Part shown: piece by piece, positions 51,805 to 61,721 of the stretch
Layout of the letters: each line of letters begins with the position of its first letter
How positions within the stretch are numbered: position 1 is the first letter of the stretch
Origin: Pseudomonadota bacterium
GTDB lineage: Bacteria > Desulfobacterota > Desulfobulbia > Desulfobulbales > Desulfocapsaceae
NCBI GenBank assembly: GCA_023412495.1
Contig: JAEYNP010000139.1
Span: 1-64,000 of the forward strand
Direction: 5' to 3'
DNA length: 64,000 bases
The notes under the pieces: generated by a model
What the model saw: the letters and a program-made list of their open reading frames with translations, nothing else
The model's database searches: none
What the model was told of the DNA's origin: nothing
Position numbers and translations under genes: made by a program

Positions 51805-53523
51805 TTACACCTTGAATTCCTCGATCATCTGGCGCAACCCCCTTGCCAGCTCCCTCAAACGAGCGGCATTTTTATTCATTTCCCTGCTCTGACTGGCCAC
51901 CTGGCTCGAATTTGCGCTCACGGTGTTGATATCCCTCGCCACTGTATCTGCAACAACGGAGCTCTGACTGACGTTCTCGGTGACTTCCTGGATACCTATG
52001 GTTGCCTGGGAGATATTTTCTGCGATTTCCAGGGTGGTCTTGTTCTGTTCTTCAACCGCCCGCACAATTGTGGCCACTGTCTCGTTCACTTCGTTTATGA
52101 CATTCGTAATATGGCCGATCTGGGAGATGGTTTCCGTGGTCGAAGCCTGAATACCTTCGATCTGGTTTTTGATTTCCGAGGTTGCGTTTGCAGTTTGCTT
52201 TGCCAGGTCTTTGATCTCATTGGCCACCACTGCAAAGCCTTTGCCGGCTTCGCCGGCCCTCGCCGCTTCAATGGTCGCATTCAAGGCGAGAAGGTTGGTC
52301 TGTTCGGAGATCTCGGTGATAGTTTCTGTTACCTTGCCTATCTTTGATGCGGCAATCCCTAGTTCGTCGACTTTCACCGAGGCGGAGACTGCTTCATTGA
52401 CCGCATTGGCCGTGATTCTCTGTGCATTTTCGGTATTTTTCGCTATTTCGGCAATGGTTTTCGCCATGCCTTCGGTAGCCTCCGAGACCAAGCTGATATT
52501 CGTGGCAGCCTCTTCAGTGGCGGCAGCAACGGTGTTCATATTGGCACTCATTTCTTCGGCAGCTGTAGCAACCGATAATGATCGCTCATTCATTTCGTTG
52601 CTGCCGTTGGCCAAGTCCTCAGAAGTATTGTTCAAGGTTGTTGATTGGGCATCCAAGGTGTCCGCCGTGGCGAATATGCCCTTAATGACTTTCTGCAGTT
52701 GATTTCTCATACTGACGATATCGGCGTTAATGCTGCCGAATTCATCCTTGCTGTCTATCGTCACCGTGCTTGTCAGATCTTTTCCGGCGACCTTCCTGAT
52801 CTCAGAGGAGGACAGTCTCAACGGTCTGATGATATTGCGGTCAAGCAACAGCCAGCTGACCAAAAAACAAATCAGGAGGACTCCGACGGTCCACAGAAAA
52901 ACTTTCAGGGCGGTATTCCGTACTTCTTGGTTAACTTCCGCCATGGAGCTTATTATTTCGAAGGCTCCGTGCGTTTCTCCAGCTTTCCAGCCCTCGAGCT
53001 TTCCACCCGTCGGATCAGTCTTCCCTTTGGGGTCGCCGTGGCAGAAGAGACATTCCTGGGTAAGCTTGATCGGCTTGAAATATCTTATCTCATCCCGGGT
53101 GATGAGCACTTTCTCCTCAAGATTTTTCTCGTCGATTTCGCGCAGCACTTCGAGTTCCAGCGTTGTCGGCTCATTTTTCGGATTCCTCGGGGAGACTTTC
53201 GGCACACGGAACGTGTAGCCCGACTTTTCCGCATTAATTGCAGCCGTCTGCATGGCGGTGACCACGGGCACCGCTTCCACAACCTTGTCCGCCTCTATCT
53301 CGCCAAAGGGTTTAATGATACCCAGGGTTAACTTGCGCGACATCTCGTTGCGAGTCGCTTCGGCCATTAGAACAATGGCCTTGCTCTTGTCAATGACCGT
53401 CTTTTCGGCCTCCAACCGTATTCCATTGATCCATTGCCAAGCCATGATAAGCGCGATAATTACCGGCCCGCCGAGTGCGAGTAGCAAAATTTTATATCGT
53501 ATCGAAAAATCGCTAAATTTCAT
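51805..53523 (-). CDS. Chemoreceptor with Tll0287-like (DUF3365) CxxCH domain
   Basis: 572 aa. Helix 1 (about 11-32), periplasmic domain with C158-x2-C161-H162 ([11 protein letters not shown]), matching the DUF3365 covalent-heme sensor domain, helix 2 (about 207-230), HAMP ([20 protein letters not shown]), and the MCP signalling hairpin with [32 protein letters not shown]. No C-terminal NWETF pentapeptide. It probably reports redox or gas signals to the chemotaxis system. Confidence 0.93.
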   Translation of the reverse strand: MKFSDFSIRYKILLLALGGPVIIALIMAWQWINGIRLEAEKTVIDKSKAIVLMAEATRNEMSRKLTLGIIKPFGEIEADKVVEAVPVVTAMQTAAINAEKSGYTFRVPKVSPRNPKNEPTTLELEVLREIDEKNLEEKVLITRDEIRYFKPIKLTQECLFCHGDPKGKTDPTGGKLEGWKAGETHGAFEIISSMAEVNQEVRNTALKVFLWTVGVLLICFLVSWLLLDRNIIRPLRLSSSEIRKVAGKDLTSTVTIDSKDEFGSINADIVSMRNQLQKVIKGIFATADTLDAQSTTLNNTSEDLANGSNEMNERSLSVATAAEEMSANMNTVAAATEEAATNISLVSEATEGMAKTIAEIAKNTENAQRITANAVNEAVSASVKVDELGIAASKIGKVTETITEISEQTNLLALNATIEAARAGEAGKGFAVVANEIKDLAKQTANATSEIKNQIEGIQASTTETISQIGHITNVINEVNETVATIVRAVEEQNKTTLEIAENISQATIGIQEVTENVSQSSVVADTVARDINTVSANSSQVASQSREMNKNAARLRELARGLRQMIEEFKV

Positions 53524-54003
53524 TTTTGACTCTGTTTTGAATATTTACCAGCAGAATGATTTGTCTATTGCAGCTCTTTTATCATGGTTAATGGAAAGGA
53601 GTCAAAAGGAAAATTCAGAATAGACATGAGAAATACAAGTAAGAAAATCTATTTTTTCGCCAGCAGTCCTCTCCTTATCTTGATTAGAAACTAAAGTTCT
53701 ACAGGGAGGTAAAACTACCCCCTCTTTGCACAGTATTCATAGGAGCCGCCAATATATTAAAAACACGGGATAATTTAGAAATATATATTTGTTTTACATA
53801 AATTCTTTCCTGCTAATGGTGGTCATTTTACCACCTGCGCTAACTCTTCCCGCCAATCCCTTTATAAAAAATTACCTATATAATTAACTAATCGGCATCT
53901 TAAAGCATTCAAAAATTTTGGAACATTTGTTGCAACTAAATCGACTTGGTTCCACAGAGAGAAAATCAATCCCTTAAAAACTAGTAGATAAAGGAGTGGG
54001 AAA
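53524..54003. other. Divergent intergenic region with two dyad elements
   Basis: About 480 bp between divergent genes, AT-rich. Holds GGGAGGTAAAACTACCCCCTC (53704-53724) and a perfect dyad GGTGGT-CATTTT-ACCACC (53818-53835). Similar to an element at 58649-58669; could be regulator-binding sites. RBS AAAGGAG precedes the ATG at 54004. Confidence 0.5.
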
Positions 54004-55206
54004 ATGGACGTATTTGTTGCTCGCCAGCCAATCTTTAACGACAAAAGGGAAGTATTTGCCTATGAATTGCTCTTTCGTAGCGGCACATCCAATTCTTTTC
54101 CGGACATAGATGGCGAAACCGCAACATCAAGTCTGCTTTCTTCTTCTTTTCTCACCGTTGGAATAGATAGAATATCCAGTGGAAAAAAGGTTTTTATAAA
54201 TTTTACACAAGAACTGCTCGTTCGTGAATTACCAAGTATGTTTCCCAAAGAAAAAGTCATAGTAGAAATACTTGAGAATGTTGATCCAACTATTCAAGTT
54301 GTCGCTGCTTGCCAGTCTCTTCAACGCAATGGCTACACCCTGGCCCTCGATGATTTTGTGTACCGTGAAAATTTAATTCCTCTGATCGAAGCCGCCGAAA
54401 TTATTAAAGTTGACTTTCGTCTAACACCAGAGGAAGATATCCTTAAGTTCGTTTCTTACACGAAAAAATTCAAATGCAGATTGCTCGCCGAGAAAATTGA
54501 GACATATCAGGAATTTCAGAATGCCAAAACAATGGGATTCAGCTACTTCCAAGGCTATTTTTTCGCTCGTCCTGAAATTCTTCGAAATAAGGACATCTCT
54601 TCCTCACAGATGTCATCGATCAGACTGATTAGCATGATCAATGACCAAGAATTTGATATTGACAGCCTTGAAAAAGTTATTAATCAAGATATTTCAATAA
54701 CATATAAACTATTAAAATATTTGAACTCTAGCTACTTTTCAAGAATTCAACAAATATCATCTATTAAACAGGCAATCACTTTTCTTGGAGAGAAAGGGAT
54801 ACGTCTGTTTGTTTCGCTGATAGTAATAAGCAAACTTGTTGATCATAAACCTGCTGAATTAGCACGAATTTCAGCTATAAGGGCAAATTTTTTATATCAA
54901 ATAGGCAAGGAATTACAAATACAAAGCGCTGAATTATTTTTACTCGGACTCTTCTCCCTGGTTGATGCTATGCTAGATAACACTATGGAAAATCTGGTAA
55001 GGCAATTACCTTTGACTAAAGATGTGAGTACAGCTTTGGTAGAGCGTACAGGAAAATTATTTCCCTATCTGAAGTTAGTCGAAAGTTATGAGTCATGTAA
55101 CTGGGAATTATTAGAAAAAGAGATTACCACAATTAATTTTGAAGCAAAAAAAGTAAATGAATTCTATCTTGATTCCGTAAAATTAGCAGATAGCCTGTTA
55201 GGTTAG
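54004..55206 (+). CDS. EAL-HDOD signalling protein (paralogue)
   Basis: 400 aa. FVARQPIFNDKREVFAYELLFRSGTSN, KVFINFTQELL, IVEILENVD, LALDDFVY, KVDFR and LLAEKIETYQEF make a degenerate EAL domain (ELL). HDOD from about 205: ISSSQMSSIRLISMINDQEFDIDSLEKVINQDISITYKLLKYLNSSYFSRIQQISSIKQAITFLG. More AT-rich than the paralogue at 41645-42880. A good AAAGGAG Shine-Dalgarno confirms the start. Function probably as an adaptor or sensor. Confidence 0.9.
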   Translation: MDVFVARQPIFNDKREVFAYELLFRSGTSNSFPDIDGETATSSLLSSSFLTVGIDRISSGKKVFINFTQELLVRELPSMFPKEKVIVEILENVDPTIQVVAACQSLQRNGYTLALDDFVYRENLIPLIEAAEIIKVDFRLTPEEDILKFVSYTKKFKCRLLAEKIETYQEFQNAKTMGFSYFQGYFFARPEILRNKDISSSQMSSIRLISMINDQEFDIDSLEKVINQDISITYKLLKYLNSSYFSRIQQISSIKQAITFLGEKGIRLFVSLIVISKLVDHKPAELARISAIRANFLYQIGKELQIQSAELFLLGLFSLVDAMLDNTMENLVRQLPLTKDVSTALVERTGKLFPYLKLVESYESCNWELLEKEITTINFEAKKVNEFYLDSVKLADSLLG

Positions 55207-55498
55207 TTTAATGATATTATTATTTATTGGTTTTTCTTGACAGTGAAATTTGCAAAGTAGATTACTCGATCTAGAGAAAATCTAAAAAATGTTGATATAA
55301 AACTGGAAGAAAATGCAATCAACTATAGCAAAGTAGACGTTTCTGTGATAACTATTTTTCTCTTGCCACCCAGTCCATTTCAAGGTGTGTCTGTAAGATT
55401 GACCTCATCCCATTTACTTTTCAGCATTTTTCGGAATCAAAAGTAGGCAGTTTGTGCAAGAAACTTTACGAAGCAACGTCCCATAGTAAGGAAGAACC

Positions 55499-58400
55499 AT
55501 GAGACGGGCAAGTTCTGGGCCAGAGCCGAACATGAAATTCCAGACTTTCCTGCTGGCAGCCGGCTGGACCCTCTTTCTGCTGCTTCTGGGAGTTTGGTTC
55601 TTTCTGCATGAGTTGGAGGCCGCCCGCACTCTGGCTCGTGGCGAGGCCAAAGCCCATTTTCGCAAAGATCAAGCTTTTCGGCTGTGGGCTTCAGTACATG
55701 GCGGCGTCTACGTTCCCGATAACGCACGTACGCCCCCCAACCCCAGCTTGGCCCATATCCCGGACAGGGACATTCAAACCAAATCGGGCAAACACTTGAC
55801 CCTGATGAACCCGGCCTACATGCTCCGCCAGATGATGGATGAGTATGGCGACATGTACGGCATCAAGGGGCGCATCGTCAGCGACAAACCCCTGCGAGCC
55901 GCCAACGCGCCAGACCCCTGGGAGCAGGAGGCACTCGACGCGTTCCGACGCGGTGAAACAAAGGCGGAAGCATTTCACAAAATAAACGGTGAGCAGTACC
56001 TCCAGTGGATGGAGCCGATGTTCGTCGAAGAATCCTGCCTCAAATGCCACGGCCATCAAGGATACAAGGCGGGGGATGTGAGGGGCGGCGTGGGGATCTC
56101 GGTACCTATGGCCCCATACATGGCCGAGGCCTGGATGAGTATCCGCTATTTTACGGTGGCCCTGGGTGCCGCTTGGTTGTTCGGGTTGGGCGGCATTGGC
56201 CTTGCACAGCTTAAAATCGACCGACGCATACGCGAGAGACGAGCCGCTGAACAGGCGCTGCAGGATGAACGCAACCTGTTTTTGGCCGGCCCAACCATGG
56301 TTTTTCGCTGGAGAGCTACCCAAGGCTGGCCGGTCCTCTACGTCTCGGACAATGTTCGCCAGATTCTTGGATGGTCTTCCGAAGAGCTGATCGATGGCAA
56401 TAAGCCTTATCGAGACTTGATCCACCCGGACGATCTCCAGAGAGTGGCCGCTGAGGTCGACCTTCATACCCGGTCCGGCGACACTCGCTTTGAACATGAG
56501 CCCTACCGACTACGACGAAAAGATGGCGGCTTTGTCTGGGTGGCGGATTATACGACCATTCCAATCAACTCTGGAGAATCGGCTAAACATTATCACGGAT
56601 ATATTGTCGACATCTCTAGTCAATACGAAAGCGAGCAGCGACTCAAGCTCGCTATCGAGGGAACCAATGCCGGCCTGTGGGACTGGCACTTGCCTTCCGG
56701 TGAAATCGTCTTCAACGAGCAATGGGCCGAAATCGCAGGATACAGCCTGAATGAACTTGAACCAACAAGCATTCAAACCTGGATAGATCTTTGTCACCCC
56801 GACGATCTGAAACAGTCAAACGAACAGCTTGAGGAACATTTTCTCGGCAAAACCGATTGTTACCGGTGCGAAGTCCGGATGAAGCACAAGGACGGATCAT
56901 GGGTATGGGTGCTGGATCAGGGCAAAGTGGTGGAGCGCGATGGTGAGGGTAAGCCCTTGCGTGTAGCCGGAACCCACATTGACATTACGAAGGAAAAGCG
57001 CTCCGAAGCTTTGCTTGCTGCCGAGCGCGATTTGGCCGCCAGCTGGGCCGCCTCATCCACATTCGACGAGCGGCTGACTCGTTGCCTTTTGACGGCCATC
57101 CGTGTCGCCGCCATGGATTGTGGGGTGATTTATTTGGTAAATGAAGACGATGGCAGCTTCCGACTCGCCGTTTGGCAGGGATTGTCCGAAGCTTCTTTCG
57201 AACAGTCGATGCATTTACGCGCTGATTCAGACGAGGCTCGCTCAATGCGACACAATAAGCCGGTGTACAAGTACGGTTGTGACTTGAAGGAGAAGGCCGC
57301 CGCTCGTGAGGGCCTGCGAGCAATCGCCATTCTACCTGTGAGCTTCCAAGACAAGGTGATCGCCTGCCTGAAGGTTGCCTCTCACCATCTGGACTATATG
57401 TCAGACCAAACCCGTAGCGCCTTGGAAAGCATCGCACTCTACATCGGCGCTTTTGTCCACCAAGAGATTCAGGCGGAAAATATCAGGCGTCAACACCGCG
57501 ATATACTGGCGCTCTTTAACACCATCGAAGACATGCTTTTTATCCTTGATACCGATGGCAGGATTATTGCCCATAACAGGATCCTGGGCGAACGTCTGGA
57601 ATACACAGCAGATGAACTGATCGGAAAACATATCCATATTATGCATCCTGAGGAACGTCACGACCAAGCCCAAACTTTTCTGTCCTCGATTATGAAAGGC
57701 GAAGCAGTCAATTGCGCTATCCCCTTGCAGACACGCTCAGGCCTGCTGATTCCAGTGGAGACCAAGGGAGTGCGTGGGTATTGGCAGGGCCGGAATGTTA
57801 TTTTCGGCGTGAGCCGGGATATCTCCGAACGGCTGGAGGCGGATCGCCGCAGGTGGCAAATTGAAAAAGCCGAGAGCCTGGCGCGTATGGCCGGAGCCGT
57901 GGCCCATCATTTCAACAATCAACTCATGGCGGTGTTAGGCAACCTCGATCTTGCCCGAGAAGAAGTGCCGCCTCAAGCCGAAATTGTCAAATATCTTTCA
58001 GACGCTGAACGAGCGGCTCAAAGTGCGACGGAAATGAGCAGCACCATGCTGACCCTGCTGGGCCAGGTTAAAAGCAAACTCCAGATAGTGGATCTCTCGC
58101 AAGCATGCAGGGTGTCACTAAGCAGCTGCGCCAAGTACCTCCCTCCACATACCGATCTGGAAACCGATCTCCCCTTGCCAGGTCCGGCGGTCAAAGCCGA
58201 CGAAGCCCAACTCGGCCAGGTCCTCAAGATTTTGATGGTCAACGGTGGGGAGGCCAAGGAAAACGCGCCTGTAAGAATACGAATTGCCGTTGATGTCGCC
58301 GACAAGGAATCTTTGGGCAGCCTGCAATGCTATCCGCCGGAATGGACGCCGACGGCAGGCCGTTATGCCTGTCTGCGTGTTGAGGACAATGGCCGAGGCA

Positions 58401-58585
58401 TGGACGAACATACCATCAGTAAGATTTTCGATCCTTTTTTCACAGACAAGTTCCCCGGACGGGGGCTAGGTCTTGCCATGGCCCTGGGGATTGTCAAATC
58501 GTGGAACGGGTGTATCACTGTGGAAAGCGCACGGGGCTGCGGAAGTATCTTTCGAGTTTATCTGCCGCTGTCGACGGAAGATTGA
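55499..58585 (+). CDS. DUF3365-PAS-GAF histidine kinase with CxxCH motif
   Basis: 1028 aa; AAGGAAG before ATG 55499 supports this start. Helix 1 (about 15-35), periplasmic Tll0287-like domain with C180-x2-C183-H184 (SCLKCHGHQGYK), helix 2 (about 215-235), PAS blocks (about 265-380, 385-505, 660-780), a GAF domain between them (about 520-655), and a kinase core with AHHFNNQLMAVLGNLDLA. HATPase motifs: VNGGEA, EDNGRGMDEHTI, GRGLGLAMALG. Covalent heme or similar sensing is inferred. Shares the sensor type with the chemoreceptor at 51805. Confidence 0.93.
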   Translation: MRRASSGPEPNMKFQTFLLAAGWTLFLLLLGVWFFLHELEAARTLARGEAKAHFRKDQAFRLWASVHGGVYVPDNARTPPNPSLAHIPDRDIQTKSGKHLTLMNPAYMLRQMMDEYGDMYGIKGRIVSDKPLRAANAPDPWEQEALDAFRRGETKAEAFHKINGEQYLQWMEPMFVEESCLKCHGHQGYKAGDVRGGVGISVPMAPYMAEAWMSIRYFTVALGAAWLFGLGGIGLAQLKIDRRIRERRAAEQALQDERNLFLAGPTMVFRWRATQGWPVLYVSDNVRQILGWSSEELIDGNKPYRDLIHPDDLQRVAAEVDLHTRSGDTRFEHEPYRLRRKDGGFVWVADYTTIPINSGESAKHYHGYIVDISSQYESEQRLKLAIEGTNAGLWDWHLPSGEIVFNEQWAEIAGYSLNELEPTSIQTWIDLCHPDDLKQSNEQLEEHFLGKTDCYRCEVRMKHKDGSWVWVLDQGKVVERDGEGKPLRVAGTHIDITKEKRSEALLAAERDLAASWAASSTFDERLTRCLLTAIRVAAMDCGVIYLVNEDDGSFRLAVWQGLSEASFEQSMHLRADSDEARSMRHNKPVYKYGCDLKEKAAAREGLRAIAILPVSFQDKVIACLKVASHHLDYMSDQTRSALESIALYIGAFVHQEIQAENIRRQHRDILALFNTIEDMLFILDTDGRIIAHNRILGERLEYTADELIGKHIHIMHPEERHDQAQTFLSSIMKGEAVNCAIPLQTRSGLLIPVETKGVRGYWQGRNVIFGVSRDISERLEADRRRWQIEKAESLARMAGAVAHHFNNQLMAVLGNLDLAREEVPPQAEIVKYLSDAERAAQSATEMSSTMLTLLGQVKSKLQIVDLSQACRVSLSSCAKYLPPHTDLETDLPLPGPAVKADEAQLGQVLKILMVNGGEAKENAPVRIRIAVDVADKESLGSLQCYPPEWTPTAGRYACLRVEDNGRGMDEHTISKIFDPFFTDKFPGRGLGLAMALGIVKSWNGCITVESARGCGSIFRVYLPLSTED

Positions 58586-58648
58586 AATACAGGTTCCGCG
58601 AGATTCATATCATCCGGACCTCTCGTGGGCAGGACAAAGATATTGAAT

Positions 58649-58669
58649 GGAGGTGATTTTGCCACCCTC
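58649..58669. promoter_or_regulatory. Dyad element GGAGGTGATTTTGCCACCCTC
   Basis: Resembles 53704-53724 (GGAGGT...CCCTCT) and the 53818-53835 dyad. Here it lies between convergent genes, 21 nt from the pseudo-receiver stop, so an operator role is less obvious; it might be part of a terminator or a mobile repeat. Confidence 0.35.
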
Positions 58670-58672
58670 TCT

Positions 58673-59080
58673 TCATGGGCCTACGGATAAAGAACCAGTC
58701 ACGCGCATACGCTTGGCCTGTTGTATGGCCAGGATCAGTTCCTGTTTGACCACCGGCTTGATGAAAAGGAAATTCACCTTGGCCGTGCGAAGATCCTTTT
58801 CCACAAGGCTATCCTCCGTCACAACCATGACAGGAGGGACTTCCGTACCTGACGTGGCCGTCCATTGTTCCAACTGTTTCAAAATTGCAAGGCAGGACCT
58901 GTTTTCACCGAAGAGTTCGAAAACCATCAGATCGAAAGAATTGGAGACAAGGAATTCCGGATGGAACTCCTCAAGAACCATGGCGACAGGTGCAATATTC
59001 ATGTCTGCCAGTATCTGCGGCACAGTGAGGATGGCGCTCCGGTTTTCGTGTATCAGTAATATGTTCAGCATTCTTTCCAT
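58673..59080 (-). CDS. Pseudo-receiver protein
   Basis: 135 aa from ATG 59080 (MERMLNILLIHENRS); the longer frame to 59305 overlaps the upstream gene. The receiver fold is visible (LNILLIHENRSAIL; FDLMVFELFGENRS; PPVMVVTEDSL; VNFLFIKPVVKQEL). The phospho-acceptor Asp is replaced by Glu (VFELF), and the acidic pair near the N-terminus is His-Glu; the conserved Lys in the IKP motif is kept. It may be a non-phosphorylated or constitutively active regulator. 32 nt downstream of the NtrC-like gene. Confidence 0.75.
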   Translation of the reverse strand: MERMLNILLIHENRSAILTVPQILADMNIAPVAMVLEEFHPEFLVSNSFDLMVFELFGENRSCLAILKQLEQWTATSGTEVPPVMVVTEDSLVEKDLRTAKVNFLFIKPVVKQELILAIQQAKRMRVTGSLSVGP

Positions 59081-59112
59081 GTTGGTTGAGCCTCGCTGCT
59101 CTTGACCGTCGG

Positions 59113-60495
59113 TCAGCGGTGTTTTCCCGAAAAATCCTTCATAGACAGGCCCAGTTCTTTTATCTTCGTATAGAAATTCTTCTTGTGCATCCCGGAAAGT
59201 TTCAGGGCCTGTTGCAGGCTGCCCTGGGAAAGGGCCAGGGTATTCAGCAGGTACTCCCGGTCGAACTCCTCCATAACTTGTTCCTTGGCCTGCTTGTAGG
59301 TGCATGGAATGTCATGGATCTGACTGCCGACGACCCGTCTAACATCTGCAAGAGAGATTTTACGGTTGTCCGACATCTGCGAGATCTTGTAGAGGGTCTG
59401 CTTGAGCTGCCTGACATTTCCAGGCCACTCCATGCCTATCAGCATGGAAGCCGCATCCGCTGATATCTCGTAGGTAATGTTCCTGGCTGTCCCGAAAAGA
59501 TCGAGAAAATGATAGATCAAGGGCAGTATATCCGCCTTTCGATCATCGAGCGGCCTTGTTTCTATAATAGAGGCGGACAGGCGATAATAGAGATCTTCAC
59601 GAAACTTCCCCTCTTTGCACATCTCCTGGAGGTCCCGGTTCGTTGCCGCAATGATCCGAACATCTACCTTCTGGACTTTGGCCTCGCCTACCCTGCAGTA
59701 TTCCCCGTTATCGAGAAAACGCAGAAGTTTTGCCTGAACCTCGATAGGCAATTCACCCACTTCATCGAAAAACAGGGTCCCGCCGTCGGCCGAGCCGATA
59801 TAGCCCTTGGTGCTTTTGATCGCACCGGTGAAGGCTCCGCTGGCATGGCCGAAGAGTTCCGTTTCCGCAAGGCTGCCGAGCAGTGCACAGTTTATCGGCA
59901 TGAAAACGCCGCCGCTGCGGGTACTGTTGCGGTGGATGTCTCTTGCGATTATCTCTTTGCCGGTGCCTGATTTACCGAGAATAAGCACCGGTATGTCAAT
60001 GCCGGCAAGCGAGGAGATCTGCTCGCGGATATCCCTCGTCGACATGGAAACGCCGACATAGCCGCTGCCCAGTCTCTCGCCCGCTGAGGCGACGAAGGCG
60101 TTGCGCAGCCGCTTGAAATGAAGAGCTGCGTAAACAGTGTAGATCAGCTGTGACTCGTTGAACGGCTTAAACAGGAAATGGGTGAGCCCCATCTGCAGGC
60201 ATGGGTCAAGGTTCTGTTCGTCCGGAACTCCGGTTATGATGATAATTTCCGTTGAAAGGGAGACTTCGAGAAGTTTTCGGGAAAAATCTACACCATTCAT
60301 CTCCGGCATATTGATATCAACAAGCGCCAGGTCGAAGGCTTTACCCTTGATGGCTTTCAGTGCTGCCATTGGTTGGGTGTGGCCTTCGACACCATATCCG
60401 TTTTTACTGAGCGTGGTTTCGATGAAATCGACGATGCTCGGTTCATCGTCCAGGACCAGGACCTGGGCATTCTCGACAACTCTTCTTTTAGTCAT
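59113..60495 (-). CDS. NtrC-family response regulator (REC-AAA-HTH)
   Basis: 460 aa from ATG 60495 (MTKRRVVENAQVLVLDDEPSIV), overlapping the upstream kinase stop by 8 nt; the longer ORF is not credible. Receiver with ALVDINMPEMNG, AAA+ with GKSGTGKE and GAFTGA (GHASGAFTGAIKS), Walker B LFFDE. The C-terminal HTH is LSQGSLQQALKLSGMHKKNFYTKIKELGLS. Activates sigma-54 promoters. Its partner is the hybrid kinase directly upstream. Confidence 0.93.
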   Translation of the reverse strand: MTKRRVVENAQVLVLDDEPSIVDFIETTLSKNGYGVEGHTQPMAALKAIKGKAFDLALVDINMPEMNGVDFSRKLLEVSLSTEIIIITGVPDEQNLDPCLQMGLTHFLFKPFNESQLIYTVYAALHFKRLRNAFVASAGERLGSGYVGVSMSTRDIREQISSLAGIDIPVLILGKSGTGKEIIARDIHRNSTRSGGVFMPINCALLGSLAETELFGHASGAFTGAIKSTKGYIGSADGGTLFFDEVGELPIEVQAKLLRFLDNGEYCRVGEAKVQKVDVRIIAATNRDLQEMCKEGKFREDLYYRLSASIIETRPLDDRKADILPLIYHFLDLFGTARNITYEISADAASMLIGMEWPGNVRQLKQTLYKISQMSDNRKISLADVRRVVGSQIHDIPCTYKQAKEQVMEEFDREYLLNTLALSQGSLQQALKLSGMHKKNFYTKIKELGLSMKDFSGKHR

Positions 60496-61636
60496 GGTAA
60501 TTCTGTATCGCCTGTTCCAGTTCCTGGAGAGTGAAGGGTTTCTGGAGAAATAGCTTGCCCGCCAGTTCGGCCGGGGCGGCCTCCTCGTGACCTGACATGA
60601 AAATAATTCTAAGGTGCGAGTTGATATGCAACATTTCCTGATAGCATGCGAAGCCGCTGGTATCCCGCAGCCCCACATCCATGAGAACGACGGTGATGGT
60701 ATCATGCAGGTGCTCGTATTCCTCAAGAGCCTCGGCACAGGTTTCAACGCAGAAAACCATATGACCGTGGTGCTGCAGTCGGTGTACAAGGAAACTTCGC
60801 AGCGCTTCGTCGTCCTCGACGATGAGAATACACTGCTTGCCGATTCCGCTGCTCTGACGTCCGTGGCAGATCTTGGCCCCGGCCGCCTTCTCGATCGCAG
60901 GCTCTTCTTTTGACAAGGGAAAAAATACGCTGACCACGGTACTTCCGGCTTCGCTGCGGACGATGGTCAGCCGGCCGTGATTTTTGTGAGCGAGGGTTTT
61001 GGCGGCATAAAGCCCGAGGCCATGATGGGAGCCGGGTTTTGTGGTGGCAAAGGGTGAGAAACGAGCGGCCAGAACATCTTCGGCAAAGCCGGGGCCACGA
61101 TCGTGAAAGGAGAAGACGACCCATTTGGCCGTATTCTCTTTCCCCAGCTCAACGATCAGGTCGATATCCCCTCCTTCCGGCGTGACGTCGACACAGTTTT
61201 CTCCCAGATAAAAGAGGATGAGAACCAGCTCTCGAAAGTTGCAGAAGATTTTTTCCTGATGAATGCTGTTATGCAGCACGAATCGGTGCACCCTGGAGAT
61301 AGAGTTCAGTAAATCCACAGCCCGGTTGGCGATGAGCTGAGGGGGATAGCTGTAAATACCGGTTTCTGCGTCCCTGGTAAAATCAAAGAGAATAGCCGTC
61401 TGATCGATACCTCTCTGAAGCAGGTCATCGGTCAGTTCGCATCGTCTGGCGGCTGACTCCGCAGATGATAAACCGGCCTGCCGGAGCATCGTCAATTGTC
61501 CAATGAGACCAGTAAAGATGTTGTTATAGCTGTGGGTGATTCCCCGTGCCAGACGCCGGATGGCGGCCTGGTACTTGAACTCCTGGAAAAGGTTATGGAT
61601 CCGTTCCGTGGAGAGCTGGTCGTGATCAAAAGCCAT
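60488..61636 (-). CDS. Histidine kinase with C-terminal receiver
   Basis: 382 aa. No membrane helix. H-box-like RRLARGITHSYNNIFTGLIGQL (about 27-48) with H35, a HATPase with the N-box reading YLGENCVDVTPEG, DRGPGFAEDVLA and HHGLGLYAAKTL, then a receiver from about 260 (ILIVEDDEALRSF; VVLMDVGLRDTSGF; FLQKPF). It is cytosolic and probably phosphorylates the NtrC-like regulator. Confidence 0.88.
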   Translation of the reverse strand: MAFDHDQLSTERIHNLFQEFKYQAAIRRLARGITHSYNNIFTGLIGQLTMLRQAGLSSAESAARRCELTDDLLQRGIDQTAILFDFTRDAETGIYSYPPQLIANRAVDLLNSISRVHRFVLHNSIHQEKIFCNFRELVLILFYLGENCVDVTPEGGDIDLIVELGKENTAKWVVFSFHDRGPGFAEDVLAARFSPFATTKPGSHHGLGLYAAKTLAHKNHGRLTIVRSEAGSTVVSVFFPLSKEEPAIEKAAGAKICHGRQSSGIGKQCILIVEDDEALRSFLVHRLQHHGHMVFCVETCAEALEEYEHLHDTITVVLMDVGLRDTSGFACYQEMLHINSHLRIIFMSGHEEAAPAELAGKLFLQKPFTLQELEQAIQNYHD

Positions 61637-61721
61637 AGGCGTGCGGACCGTTCAGGGTTTCTGGTGAATGCTTTTCTTCCGTTGCAGGCGATTACTTACC
61701 ATGTTCATTTTTTCAACGCTA

